A stretch of DNA of 31,154 bases, from contig CAZPUJ010000117.1 of NCBI GenBank assembly GCA_964589725.1, positions 1-31,154 on the forward strand. Direction: 5' to 3'. The position numbers and the translations under genes are program-made. Positions within the stretch are counted from its first letter, which is position 1, and the number at the start of each line of letters is the position of its first letter. The notes beneath the pieces were generated by a model. The model ran no database searches and was not told the origin of the DNA. It was given only the letters and a program-made list of their open reading frames with translations. Of this stretch, positions 23,521 to 31,154 are shown one piece after another. Origin of the DNA: CAYSHJ01 sp964589725. GTDB taxonomy: Bacteria > Planctomycetota > Planctomycetia > Planctomycetales > Planctomycetaceae.

Positions 23521-23995
23521 TCATTCGGACCAGAACGAATAGAGACGCGCGTTTCGCAGTGAGAACCGCAGGCTCACGGTCTTTCCCTTGACGCCGTCCA
23601 AATTGCCGGACTTCCACCGAAGCACCGCACGAGGCTGGTCTCCCGTGACGGGTTCGGAGACGGCAAAAGTCTGGCCGCCGCCATCCCAGAAGCGTGACGG
23701 CAACCTCGCCGGATTTGGCGTCGGCGTTGACGTGGAGCGTCGTCCCGCCAAGCACGAACGGTTTGGTCAGCAGCGTTCCCGGCTCCTCACCGGCATCCAG
23801 CGAGATGAACCCGTCGCGCCGCAGCACGGCCAGGCACACGGCACCCGCGTCTCGGTCTTTGCCGGGCATCGGAACCGTCTGCCCCTCCGCCGCGTGGCAT
23901 TTTGCCAAGCCGCAAAGGGCCGTGACCAGCAGCGCGACCATCCAGGGGCAGGCGAGTGTCCGTGCCGACGGCTTTCGCTTATCCGGTCGTTTCAT
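23521..23995 (-). pseudogene. Frameshifted gene for a small secreted beta-sandwich-like protein
   Basis: ATG 23995 starts a signal peptide (LACPWMVALLVTALCGLAKC HA). Then come GAVCLAVLRRDGFISLDAGE, LLTKPFVLGGTTLHVNADA and KSGEVAVTLL. There the frame is lost. One base less in the C-run at 23685-23687 restores DGGGQTFAVSEPVTGDQPRA, WKSGNLDGVKGKTVSLRFSL and the end RNARLYSFWSE. The restored protein would be about 157 aa. The pattern matches the C-terminal module of many planctomycete secreted proteins of the GH/BNR type, here behind its own signal peptide. Either a true frameshift mutation or a homopolymer sequencing error. Confidence 0.7.
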
Positions 23996-24205
23996 GGTCT
24001 GGATCCTCAGGGATTACGCGGACTCTTCAAGGAACAGTACTATACAAGACAAGATACCGAGTTCCGGCGAGTCATACGTGCGCGATCACGAAGCAGCATG
24101 ATTGAAGGTTCAGTTCCGATCTCGTCGGCGACACCAGGACGAACAACATTTGACGAAAATGACATCGGCCATGGACAGTCTGGCGACACTCTTGAGAGAA
24201 AACCA

Positions 24206-25105
24206 ATGACGACTTGGCGATGTGCTCTGGAATTGGATGCGAACCGAATCATCGTCAACGGCAGCACCGCGGAGTTGGCGGACGCCATCGGGCGCGCGGC
24301 CGACCTGCGGATCTACACCGAGTTTCGACATAACGAGCACATCGACGTGGATTCCTCCAGCAACGAGCGCATTCGCGAGGTCGCCGAGTTTGGAGTCACG
24401 TACCGCGTCAATCAGCAATGGGTCGCGGGAATCATGAGTCTGCGACAGCCGATCGAGTTGCCAGTCGGATTTGGTCCCCGATCGTCGATGTCATTCTTCC
24501 TGTACAACCAAGACGGCACTCAGGCGATTGCGCGACTGCATTTGGATGGTGGTGCCGTCGAAGCGAACTTTGGCCCCGCTCCCGTTCAGCCTCCGCGGAA
24601 CATGCCCCAATACCATGTGCTCGATTGTTGGGACGCGGGGACGAATGCTCCCAGCCAGAATTTTGTGTACGACTTCGACGTGTTTCGCTACTGCGTCACA
24701 AATTCGTGGCGAGAAGTGCTGAGTCACTCAGCCGGCGGCGAGGTTGTCTCCGGATCGCTCGACGAACTGGTCGATGCGTTCTCGTCCGGTTGCGCGATCA
24801 AGCTCGGAGTCGGAAAACTGTGTGCGGATCTCTGCGACAATCCAGACACCGCGCCGGACCACGAGGTCTTTGTGCAAGGGGGTTCGGCCTATTACTACAC
24901 CGAGAAGAAGTTGTTCATGATCGGTTCGCATCCGCTGGTGCGTGTCCAGCCGAGCGTGCCGATGCGGTACGCGAGCCGCAATTGGGACTTTGGCTGGCTG
25001 ATGGTCCGCAGCGACGGGCGCGTGGTCTTTCGCCGCTGCGATCCGTACACGCTCAGGTTCTCCGACCACGTCTCGCACCACGCAATCCGCTGGTTTGTTC
25101 GGTAA
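24206..25105 (+). CDS. Hypothetical 299-aa protein, apparently cytoplasmic
   Basis: I chose ATG 24206 because GAGAG lies about eight bases upstream and the family-like sequence begins there; the open frame continues upstream to 23588 but only as antisense of the frameshifted gene. The protein begins MTTWRCALELDANRIIVNGS, has no signal peptide or membrane segment, and carries mixed alpha/beta sequence: ADLRIYTEFRHNEHIDVDSS, GIMSLRQPIELPVGFGPRS, FFLYNQDGTQAIARLHLDG, QYHVLDCWDAGTNAPSQNF. The C-terminus is rich in aromatic and arginine residues. I do not recognise the family. It stands alone: remnants on both sides, on the other strand. The 210 bases before it (23996-24205) hold no gene and probably contain its promoter. 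Confidence 0.8.
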   Translation: MTTWRCALELDANRIIVNGSTAELADAIGRAADLRIYTEFRHNEHIDVDSSSNERIREVAEFGVTYRVNQQWVAGIMSLRQPIELPVGFGPRSSMSFFLYNQDGTQAIARLHLDGGAVEANFGPAPVQPPRNMPQYHVLDCWDAGTNAPSQNFVYDFDVFRYCVTNSWREVLSHSAGGEVVSGSLDELVDAFSSGCAIKLGVGKLCADLCDNPDTAPDHEVFVQGGSAYYYTEKKLFMIGSHPLVRVQPSVPMRYASRNWDFGWLMVRSDGRVVFRRCDPYTLRFSDHVSHHAIRWFVR

Positions 25106-25151
25106 GTCGACCCGCAGAAGAATGAAGGCGACGAAGACGAACACAACTCGA

Positions 25152-25392
25152 TCACGGTTCCTTGCTGAATTCCAGCGTGAGCGGTTCCTTGATGAAGCTG
25201 TAGTAATACGATTGGCCGTAGCCCATCGGCATCCCTTTGAGGCCCTTCTTCAACACCGCCTCTTGCGTTGATCCCAGTTGATGTAAAAGGCGACCGACGT
25301 GTCCTCAAGGTTGCCGGCCAGCGGTTGGCCCGCTGCGTCTCGGTGACGACGTACTCATCGACGAACAGTTGCTTGCGAAGGTCAACCGGCAT
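25152..25392 (-). pseudogene. Shrunken, frame-broken glycosidase-like gene
   Basis: ATG 25392 begins MPVDLRKQLFVDEYVVTETQ, which is the opening of a planctomycete secreted GH-like group ('RKQLFVDDYIV'). The frame then shifts. Another frame reads AGNLEDTSVAFYINW, and a third gives the genuine-looking end KKGLKGMPMGYGQSYYYSF, IKEPLTLEFSKEP, stop at 25152-25154. So start, a small middle piece and the end remain, with a large internal loss and at least two frame changes. It overlaps the end of the TolB-type gene by 11 bases. Confidence 0.6.
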
Positions 25393-26614
25393 TCGATCGG
25401 GACTTGGACGGCACGGCTTGAGGCTTTGAATCGCTCGGCAATTCAATCGTTGTCATCGGTTGCCAATGCGGCCACATCGCTCCGTGACCGAGTTTGAGAT
25501 CGGTCAGTTGCCTCTCGCTGCGGTCGGTGAGGTTCATCACCACGATCTGCCTCACGCCATTGCGTTTCGATCCGAAGAGCAGTTGCTGGCCGTCGGCGGA
25601 TGGCGTCGGGTGATAGTGCGTTGTGCCGTCAGGTGTCTTTGTGAGCTGTGTGATTTCTCCGGTCAGCGTGATCTGGAACAGCTCAACATTGTTGCCGATC
25701 TTCGCCGCGTAGAAGACCGATGTGCCGTCTGCCGACCAAACTGGAACATCGCTGCTGCCGCCGTGGAAGTCGAAGACGTCGAGGAATTCCGTGACACCGC
25801 GATAGCCGCCTCGATCGGCGAGTTTCCTGAGTTCGCCGCCGTCGCGGCGGACGATGTGCGGATGGCAGTCGTAATGCTCGCCGCTGACGAACAGCAGCCA
25901 TTCGCCGTCGGGCGACCAGCGCGGCGCGAAATCAAACGGATGCCCCGTTTTGATGTGCCGCTTCTCAGAACCGTCGGCGTTTGCGATGTAGATCTGATAG
26001 TTCTCGTGATAACTGATGAGCTTGCCGTCCGGCGACGAGCTGTAGCCGTACGCGAATCCCGAGTCCTTGCCGGAGACATCGCGTTTGTTGTGACCATCCA
26101 TGTCCATGACGAATGGTTTCGACACGCCGTTGATCAGCGGAGTGAAGCCCAGCCCTCGACCTTTCGGCAGAAAAAACAATCCACCGTTGTAATGGCTGAC
26201 ACGATCCACGGCCGTGACATTCAAGACCTTTCCAGTCGCGGGATCAACCAAGCTCGTATCGAGCGACCACTTTCCCGGCTCCATACGAAACGTCTTGTGC
26301 TCCTCTTCCCAGCGAGCGTTCTCCGAGTCTTGCCAACCGCGCGAGACGATCGCCTGCTTCCCGTCCGGCGACCAACCAGCAAACTGAGTCCACGCATCCG
26401 GCTCATTCGCGAGTTCCTCGGCAATCGGGTGATGTCCCGATCCGTCCGATCGAACAACAACCGCGCGCATCGTCCGCACATTCGCATGTCGTCCACCGAG
26501 CAGATTCGTTTGCAGTTCCGTGAAACCGATCCGCGGTCGCGCGGTCGTCAATTCGACCGCATCGGCCCTGACGACAACAGATAACAAACACGCGATGACA
26601 ACAATTCGAAACAT
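25382..26614 (-). CDS. Secreted TolB/PD40-type beta-propeller protein
   Basis: 410 aa. ATG 26614 follows AAGGAAG and starts a signal peptide (MFRIVVIACLLSVVVRADA); the open frame extends upstream without protein-like sequence. Repeated PD40 blades are plain: GWSPDGKQAIVSRG, GYSSSPDGKLISYHE, APRWSPDGEWLLFVSG, PVWSADGTSVFYAA and PTPSADGQQLLFGSKR. Such propellers form the body of TolB and of oligogalacturonide-lyase-like proteins; no catalytic site can be assigned. The context (beta-helix, sialidase and DUF6807 genes nearby) suggests a role with extracellular saccharides, which is inference. It may be co-transcribed with 26758-28629, 143 bases upstream. Confidence 0.88.
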   Translation of the reverse strand: MFRIVVIACLLSVVVRADAVELTTARPRIGFTELQTNLLGGRHANVRTMRAVVVRSDGSGHHPIAEELANEPDAWTQFAGWSPDGKQAIVSRGWQDSENARWEEEHKTFRMEPGKWSLDTSLVDPATGKVLNVTAVDRVSHYNGGLFFLPKGRGLGFTPLINGVSKPFVMDMDGHNKRDVSGKDSGFAYGYSSSPDGKLISYHENYQIYIANADGSEKRHIKTGHPFDFAPRWSPDGEWLLFVSGEHYDCHPHIVRRDGGELRKLADRGGYRGVTEFLDVFDFHGGSSDVPVWSADGTSVFYAAKIGNNVELFQITLTGEITQLTKTPDGTTHYHPTPSADGQQLLFGSKRNGVRQIVVMNLTDRSERQLTDLKLGHGAMWPHWQPMTTIELPSDSKPQAVPSKSRSNAG

Positions 26615-26757
26615 GCTTGCTTCCTTGAATCCGAGCGACATGCAAAGGTTCCTCAGCGCGATCGTGGACCGACGTAGAAGCTGGTCGCCAGGACGACAAG
26701 TCCGACGAGGGAATGGTGCCAGAAGTAGCGTCGGCGAGCGCTCATTCGTGCTTCGTT

Positions 26758-28629
26758 CTATTGGAACTGAATTGCAGATGGAACGTGCGGTTCGGCGAAG
26801 TTTAGCCAGAGTCGGCTGGTTGTTGTTTCGGGCAGGTTGCCATCGTGAATGACAAACTGGTATCGAGAGACATGCGGTGTGCGGGGGGTGATCTCCCAAT
26901 CACCGAGGTGCGACGGCGAGTAGACCATGTACGGCATGGTCGGATGAATGCGGAGCGGTTCGGGTGCGCGGAAGTTGGCCGGATGGGTGAGAAACGCAAT
27001 TCCGGCCGTCCGATCGCCGACGGGACCGAAGAGGTCGCACCAGCGCGGACGCGTGTGGTTTCCGGCGACTCGATCCTTCCCCTCGGAGGTGAGGAAGCGT
27101 GCGTGTTCGGCATCCCAGGATCGTGCACCGCGAAGCGCCATTCCACCGTAGTGATACTTCAGCAGCCGTAGTGGATCGGGTGTGGCACAGTTTAAGGTTG
27201 AGGAGACATCGCACATCCAAAAACCAGCGTCTCGACCACCGACATTCCAGACGCGCACGCTCCAGCTTTCGACGAGCGCCACCTTCGCATCAGGAGCCGA
27301 CAGATCCACGTGCTCGTGTTCGACTTGAAGTTCGCCAAAGACCGGCCCGCTCACTATGCCCTTTACCTCTTTGAAGCGGACGCGCCCGGTGCCGCCGAGC
27401 GAATCCCAGAAGTTCGGCGTGCGGCCTTCGAACTCGGTCTTCGTGTGCGCCAGGAAGATGCCGCTTTGATGGAGGTGATCGGGAGGGAATTGATCGGTCA
27501 CGACCGTACCGGCTGGCGTCCACAACGGATGAATGAAAGCACTCCGGCCATACCTGGCATCAACTCCGGCAGGCGGTTCAACATGGGCCGAGTTGTATTG
27601 CAGAATAGGAAACTCGCCGACGCGAACGACAAGGAAATCCGGGCGGCGGTCGACCGAGACGACTGGACCCGCGATCGCAGCGCCGGCGTCGATCCGATAC
27701 GAACGTTTCGGCCTGGCGAGCATCTCTCCTTTGATCGACAACGGTACGGACACTGGCGCATCGATCCGCAGCAGATCCCGTGCGTCAACAACTGGGCTGA
27801 CTGACTCGAACAGCGGACGCTCGTTGGAATCGAGCACATCGACACGGACTTGAGTGCCCGCCGGTGTCTCGGCGGCGAACTGGAGTCGGCGGAATTCGCA
27901 ATCGGGCGGCAGCGTCAACAACTCAGTGAGAAACCGACCATCGCGCACATGGCCAGCGTTCAGGTCGCAGAGGATCGGCGTCATATACATGTGCTGGCCG
28001 TCATCGAGTTCCGACCGCAGATCGCGCCGCCATCTGAATTGGCCCTTAGCGTCCAGGCAGTAGACCTCGCCGCCAATTGTCATGCCGACGATCTCGACCG
28101 AGCCGTCGCCATCCAAATCCGCGACGTTCGGCGAGTCCTCTTCCGACAACCCCTCCACTTTCCACAGCCGCTTGCCGTCGATGTCGACCAACACGGCATC
28201 GGCACTCGATGCGTTGTCGTTGGTCGTAAAACTCCACACGCTCTCCAACGTCAACGGATTCAAGCGGTGCAGCACTCCCGGATCAGAGACCGTATACAGC
28301 ACCTTCCACCGGCCGTCGCCATCGAGATCAAACGCGGAGGTGGGTTGTTGCTGACCCTTCAGCTCGCGGCTCCAGCGAACGCTGCCGTCGGCCGCGTTGA
28401 GCAGTTGCAACTTGCCAGGAGTTCGCGACACATACAGCAATTCGCGCCGGCCGTCGTTGTCAAAGTCCACACACACTTCAGATCCGCAAAACTCGCGGTC
28501 GTAAATGGTGTACTGATGCCGAAAAAGTTTGCTCCGCACGCGATTGACCGACATCTCACCCGTCTGCGCCTCAGCGGCAATCGCTGCCGTGGCTGCAAGC
28601 AAAATCAGACAAATGATCGTTCGAGTCAT
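26758..28629 (-). CDS. Secreted fusion of FG-GAP-like propeller blades and a DUF6807 (PmoA family) domain
   Basis: 623 aa from ATG 28629, which has GGAG six bases upstream; ATG 28635 would leave no spacing. Signal peptide MTRTIICLILLAATAAIAAE. About residues 40-250 carry FG-GAP/quinoprotein-like blades: CVDFDNDGRRELLYVSR, SAFDLDGDGRWKVLYTVSD, NVADLDGDGSVEIVGMTIGG, GEVYCLDAKGQFRWRRDL. That is only part of a propeller. A linker beta-domain follows (about 255-320). About 325-620 is DUF6807, named PmoA family: SAFIHPLWTPAGTVVTDQFP, DHLHQSGIFLAHTKTEFEGR, NFWDSLGGTGRV, WCDLFGPVGDRTAGIAFLTH. DUF6807 proteins are usually separate secreted proteins, so the fusion is notable. Function is not established. 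Confidence 0.88.
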   Translation of the reverse strand: MTRTIICLILLAATAAIAAEAQTGEMSVNRVRSKLFRHQYTIYDREFCGSEVCVDFDNDGRRELLYVSRTPGKLQLLNAADGSVRWSRELKGQQQPTSAFDLDGDGRWKVLYTVSDPGVLHRLNPLTLESVWSFTTNDNASSADAVLVDIDGKRLWKVEGLSEEDSPNVADLDGDGSVEIVGMTIGGEVYCLDAKGQFRWRRDLRSELDDGQHMYMTPILCDLNAGHVRDGRFLTELLTLPPDCEFRRLQFAAETPAGTQVRVDVLDSNERPLFESVSPVVDARDLLRIDAPVSVPLSIKGEMLARPKRSYRIDAGAAIAGPVVSVDRRPDFLVVRVGEFPILQYNSAHVEPPAGVDARYGRSAFIHPLWTPAGTVVTDQFPPDHLHQSGIFLAHTKTEFEGRTPNFWDSLGGTGRVRFKEVKGIVSGPVFGELQVEHEHVDLSAPDAKVALVESWSVRVWNVGGRDAGFWMCDVSSTLNCATPDPLRLLKYHYGGMALRGARSWDAEHARFLTSEGKDRVAGNHTRPRWCDLFGPVGDRTAGIAFLTHPANFRAPEPLRIHPTMPYMVYSPSHLGDWEITPRTPHVSRYQFVIHDGNLPETTTSRLWLNFAEPHVPSAIQFQ

Positions 28630-28651
28630 CACCATCTCCGAACTGTTGTCA

Positions 28652-28771
28652 TCATTGGCCGTCCAACTCGATCGAGCGAATCCGCTGTTCGATCGTTAGC
28701 GTCGCCCAATCCGAATCGGCTCGTTGGGCCGAAACGATGCTCGCGCGCGCGTTGGTGAAAGACACATCCAT
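28652..28771 (-). pseudogene. 39-codon ORF resembling an aldehyde dehydrogenase N-terminal piece
   Basis: ATG 28771 to TGA 28652-28654. It reads VSFTNARASIVSAQRADSDW then ATLTIEQRIRSI. The rhythm 'AR..I..AQ.A...WA.L....RI' is like the helix that follows the N-terminal strand in aldehyde dehydrogenases. There is nothing of the enzyme beyond that. It lies between the inverted repeat (28782-28895) and the FG-GAP/DUF6807 gene. It could also be a genuine small peptide gene. Confidence 0.3.
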
Positions 28772-28781
28772 CGTGAAATCC

Positions 28782-28895
28782 TAGAGGGGATTTCAAAACC
28801 CGAAAAGTAAACCGAAGCGTTAGCGAGGGAGTCGGGAACTCCCGCGTGGAATCGACCCTCGCTGACGCTTCGGGTTACTTTTGAAATGGCCTCTA
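28782..28895. repeat. Inverted repeat with CTAGAGG/CCTCTAG ends, containing the sialidase stop codon
   Basis: The left arm (28782-28829) and the right arm (28856-28895) are imperfect reverse complements with long exact blocks: tagagg / cctcta, tttcaaaa / ttttgaaa, agtaa / ttact, cgaagcgt / acgcttcg and agcgaggg / ccctcgct. The outer three bases of the right arm (cta, 28893-28895) are the sialidase TAG. MITE-like in build, or a large 3' hairpin of the sialidase mRNA. Confidence 0.75.
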
Positions 28896-30509
28896 GCGTT
28901 TCAAGAGTTCAGCTAGCGCAAACTTCTCGAACACCAAGTGCGACTGGCTTCCTTCGTAAACGATGCCGACATGCTGATTGTCAACGCGAGTCAAGCTTGG
29001 GTAACCAGCACCGAGGCCTTCATCGAGCAGTACGTGATGCGACTTCGGCCAGGTTTGGCCGTCGTCGAAGCTGACTTGCAGCGTGTGATGCGTGCGCCCC
29101 TTCTGCGTATGCGGGTTGGCGAACAGTAGAACGTGCCGCTTCACGCCGGCCGCTTCGTAGTCGACCCGCAGCAAGCTGCCGTTGCAGTTCGGTTCGATGA
29201 GCGTGTTGCGGTTGGTTTCGTGCGGATGCCACGTTTGCCCCAGGTCCTTCGTAACAATCACGGCGCGAAACCGCTCGTGGTCGTTGCGCATGTTGAGCAT
29301 GATCGAGCCGTCTCCGAGTTGGGCCGCCTGGCATTCGTTGCCGCCGCTGAAGGCGGGCTTGCCCACCGTCCAAGTCGTCCCGTGGTCGCGACTGATCATG
29401 ATGGTCGAGAATGTGGCCAACGCCGGTCGGCCGTCACGACCTTGCACCGGCATCACCAACGTGCCGTCCGGCAGGTTGATTCCTTGCTGCGGCGAAGGGG
29501 CGAGCAGCCACCATGCCTCTTGTTTGAGCTTGCGCGTCAGGTTCTCGGGCTTCGACCAAGTGAGGCCGTCATCCTGCGAGCGGACCATCATGAACTGAGC
29601 GCTCTTGCCAATCTCGAAGCCCGGTTCCGAGCCGTCGTCATTCCACTGATGCTTGCCCGGCTTGCCGTTCATCCACACGGCAAAACAAAACATCTCGCCC
29701 GTCTGCCGATCGACGATGAGGCCCGGATCGCTGCATCCGTTTTGCTCCTGCGGCAGCCCACCGAGCTCACCCATATCCATGATGACGCGAACAGGCTCCC
29801 AGCTTTGTCCGCCATCGGTGCTGCGGCTGAGCCCGATGTCGATGTCTTCCTGCAAGTCACGGCCCATCCGCCGCCGCATGTCGTACACGCAGAGCAACGT
29901 CCCTTTCGCCGACGTTGCCAGCGCCGGGATGCGATAGGTGTGAACGCCATCGTCCTTGTGCTTTCGCAGCGCGACGCCGATGCGATGTCGCAAGCTGGGC
30001 GAGTCGTCGCGCGGCGTCAACTTGCCAATCGTCGTTTCAATTGAGGTACACGTCGCAGCGACCTGATGCGACACGTTGGCCGACCCCTTCAAGCGGCACG
30101 ATAGCCAGAAGACGTTCTTGCCGGCGGCGAGGACACGCTCGCCGCGAAACGTCACTTCTTTTGTCGGCTTGGTTGCTTCACCGATGGGCGTCGCAGACGA
30201 GAATTCTTCCTTTTCTCCTGTCGAAAACAGCGAGAGCGATTCGAGATCGCCGAGATCATCGGTGCCGCCGAGCTGGAAGACGAAGGAGGTCGCTCGACCT
30301 TCGACTTCTTTCGCGACATCCACGATCACTCGCGTGAGCGGGCCGTGTTCATTGCGAATCAACACCGGATGCACCGGCTGCGACGAGACGGCACTTGCCT
30401 TCAGCACGACCGAGCCGGTGGAATCATCGGCATTGGCGTCTTGTCCCCACGTTGAATTCACGATGCCAAGTAGCAGCGTGATGCCGCACAGATGTCCGAA
30501 TCGGTTCAT
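28893..30509 (-). CDS. Secreted exo-alpha-sialidase-type (GH33/BNR) protein
   Basis: 538 aa from ATG 30509. Signal peptide MNRFGHLCGITLLLGIVNST ending near WGQ. An N-terminal beta-sandwich domain (about 30-170) is of the kind that precedes bacterial sialidase propellers. The catalytic propeller (about 178-538) has the FRIP-type motif YRIP (192-195, holding a triad arginine) and five Asp-box repeats: SRSTDGGQSW, RSQDDGLTW, SRDHGTTW, TKDLGQTW and SFDDGQTW. Late in the protein AGYPSLTRVDNQHVGIVYE matches the catalytic tyrosine/glutamate strand. It hydrolyses terminal sialic acids or related sugars outside the cytoplasm; the exact specificity is not visible. The gene starts 45 bases behind the upstream gene (operon likely) and ends within an inverted repeat. 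Confidence 0.93.
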   Translation of the reverse strand: MNRFGHLCGITLLLGIVNSTWGQDANADDSTGSVVLKASAVSSQPVHPVLIRNEHGPLTRVIVDVAKEVEGRATSFVFQLGGTDDLGDLESLSLFSTGEKEEFSSATPIGEATKPTKEVTFRGERVLAAGKNVFWLSCRLKGSANVSHQVAATCTSIETTIGKLTPRDDSPSLRHRIGVALRKHKDDGVHTYRIPALATSAKGTLLCVYDMRRRMGRDLQEDIDIGLSRSTDGGQSWEPVRVIMDMGELGGLPQEQNGCSDPGLIVDRQTGEMFCFAVWMNGKPGKHQWNDDGSEPGFEIGKSAQFMMVRSQDDGLTWSKPENLTRKLKQEAWWLLAPSPQQGINLPDGTLVMPVQGRDGRPALATFSTIMISRDHGTTWTVGKPAFSGGNECQAAQLGDGSIMLNMRNDHERFRAVIVTKDLGQTWHPHETNRNTLIEPNCNGSLLRVDYEAAGVKRHVLLFANPHTQKGRTHHTLQVSFDDGQTWPKSHHVLLDEGLGAGYPSLTRVDNQHVGIVYEGSQSHLVFEKFALAELLKR

Positions 30510-30554
30510 GGTCGTTCTTATTCCGTTGTTTGTGAGCGGCGAGCGGCCTGCCGA

Positions 30555-31154
30555 TTACGACCGGGCGAACGTCGATTCGCGCGGAGCTTCGTAGCGAATC
30601 GCCAAGTGCGGAGTTTCGAGTCGCTTCTGGCCCGTGCCGAGCGAACGGACTCCGGCTTCGACGAGGCCGGTAGTTAGCAGCGTTCGCTCGATCGGATACG
30701 GCGACTTGCCGGTCATGAAGGTTTCTTCGGCCTTCGACATCAACGACGCCGAGTAGGTCACGTTCGGGGTCGGCGGGAGATGGAACAACGTCGAGAGCGG
30801 TTCCGCTTCGCCTTTCAGTCGTGCGGCGAAGGTGAAGTCGCCGATCAGGCCGTTCATCATCAGCATCGTCGCCTTCACGCCGTCGGCGTATTCGTAGCGG
30901 TAGACGACCGGCTCTTTGACCCACTCGCGGATTTGAGCCGGGGTCGGATAACGATGACTGAACGATTCGGGCTGAGCCAACGTTTGGCTGCGTGACAAAC
31001 ACGCCTCGAAGAGCTTGGGATCCCAGCCGCCATCATCCCAGTTGCCCACATCCATCGCCTTCCAAACGGCGTCTCCGCGAAGAGCCTGCATCGTGACGAC
31101 ACCAGTCTCGCCGCCGCGTCGCCGTTCGGCCATGCACTGGATCACTTCCAATGC
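30555..31154 (-). CDS. Conserved planctomycete protein, C-terminal part (start outside the window)
   Basis: The frame is open to the window edge and the sequence before the first possible start (ALEVIQCM) still reads as protein, so at least 199 residues of a longer protein are seen. Conserved-looking blocks: ERRRGGETGVVTMQALRGDA, VWKAMDVGNWDDGGWDPKLF, SRSQTLAQPESFSHRYPTPA, MLMMNGLIGDFTFAARLKGE, MSKAEETFMTGKSPYPIERT and TPHLAIRYEAPRESTFARS at the end. I recall this as a widespread planctomycete protein, usually with a Tat signal and sometimes annotated as oxidoreductase-like, but cannot assign a function. It lies 45 bases upstream of the sialidase gene, so both are probably co-transcribed. Confidence 0.82.
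   Translation of the reverse strand, partial: ALEVIQCMAERRRGGETGVVTMQALRGDAVWKAMDVGNWDDGGWDPKLFEACLSRSQTLAQPESFSHRYPTPAQIREWVKEPVVYRYEYADGVKATMLMMNGLIGDFTFAARLKGEAEPLSTLFHLPPTPNVTYSASLMSKAEETFMTGKSPYPIERTLLTTGLVEAGVRSLGTGQKRLETPHLAIRYEAPRESTFARS

Noticed and set aside
25460..26584. A 374-codon plus-strand open frame
   Set aside because: It is antisense to the TolB-type gene with clear PD40 repeats.
29133..30044. A 303-codon plus-strand open frame
   Set aside because: It is antisense to the sialidase with its Asp boxes.

Overview
The window looks like chromosomal DNA of a planctomycete (Planctomycetota). The evidence is three gene sets of the type that is hugely expanded in that phylum: large secreted proteins with PSCyt1/PSCyt2 haem-type domains and a C-terminal PSD1 (DUF1549/DUF1553) domain, each partnered with a Tat-exported DUF1501 protein. 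Around them are secreted beta-propeller, beta-helix, sialidase, DUF6807 and CehA/McbA-type proteins, all of which fit a carbohydrate-degrading, secretion-rich planctomycete. No rRNA, tRNA, CRISPR array or complete transposase gene was seen.

Layout. 1-3717 (+): PSCyt2/PSD1 protein (5' end outside the window) followed by its DUF1501 partner. 4063-8932 (-): a second PSCyt1/PSCyt2/LamG-like/PSD1 plus DUF1501 pair with an 11-nt gene overlap. 8941-9623: two broken PQQ-propeller pieces on opposite strands. 9670-11259 (+): Gfo/Idh/MocA oxidoreductase, a VOC-fold protein and a possible 29-aa membrane peptide. 11338-12801 (-): a pectate-lyase-like beta-helix protein. 12929-16147 (+): a 35-aa ORF and a third PSCyt1/PSCyt2/PSD1 protein. 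Its DUF1501 partner (17647-19074) is separated from it by a 1.5-kb insertion-like stretch on the opposite strand, holding an ORF6N-domain gene and a nonsense-interrupted phospholipase-D-like gene. 19115-20396 (+): a run of gene fragments (DUF1501, ASPIC/UnbV, aldo/keto reductase, FG-GAP) lying end to end. 20359-22860 (-): CehA/McbA-type metallohydrolase with two EF-hands. 22967-23995 (-): more gene remnants. 24206-25105 (+): an unrecognised, apparently cytoplasmic 299-aa protein. 25152-31154 (-): a probable operon-like series: broken GH-like remnant, TolB-type propeller, FG-GAP/DUF6807 fusion, sialidase, and the C-terminal part of a conserved protein that runs off the window.

The most unusual signal is a set of long inverted repeats of several unrelated sequence families, several built like REPINs (paired small palindromes). 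Two lie in frame inside the coding sequence of PSD1 proteins, one straddles the ribosome-binding site and start codon of a DUF1501 gene, one contains the stop codon of the sialidase gene, and others sit just outside genes or next to gene remnants. The window also has many gene remnants, so it reads as a chromosomal region of high turnover in which short palindromic elements and gene scraps have accumulated between, and sometimes inside, functional secreted-protein genes. The functions of the PSCyt/PSD1-DUF1501 pairs are not established; a role in extracytoplasmic redox or polymer degradation is inference from domain content and export signals.
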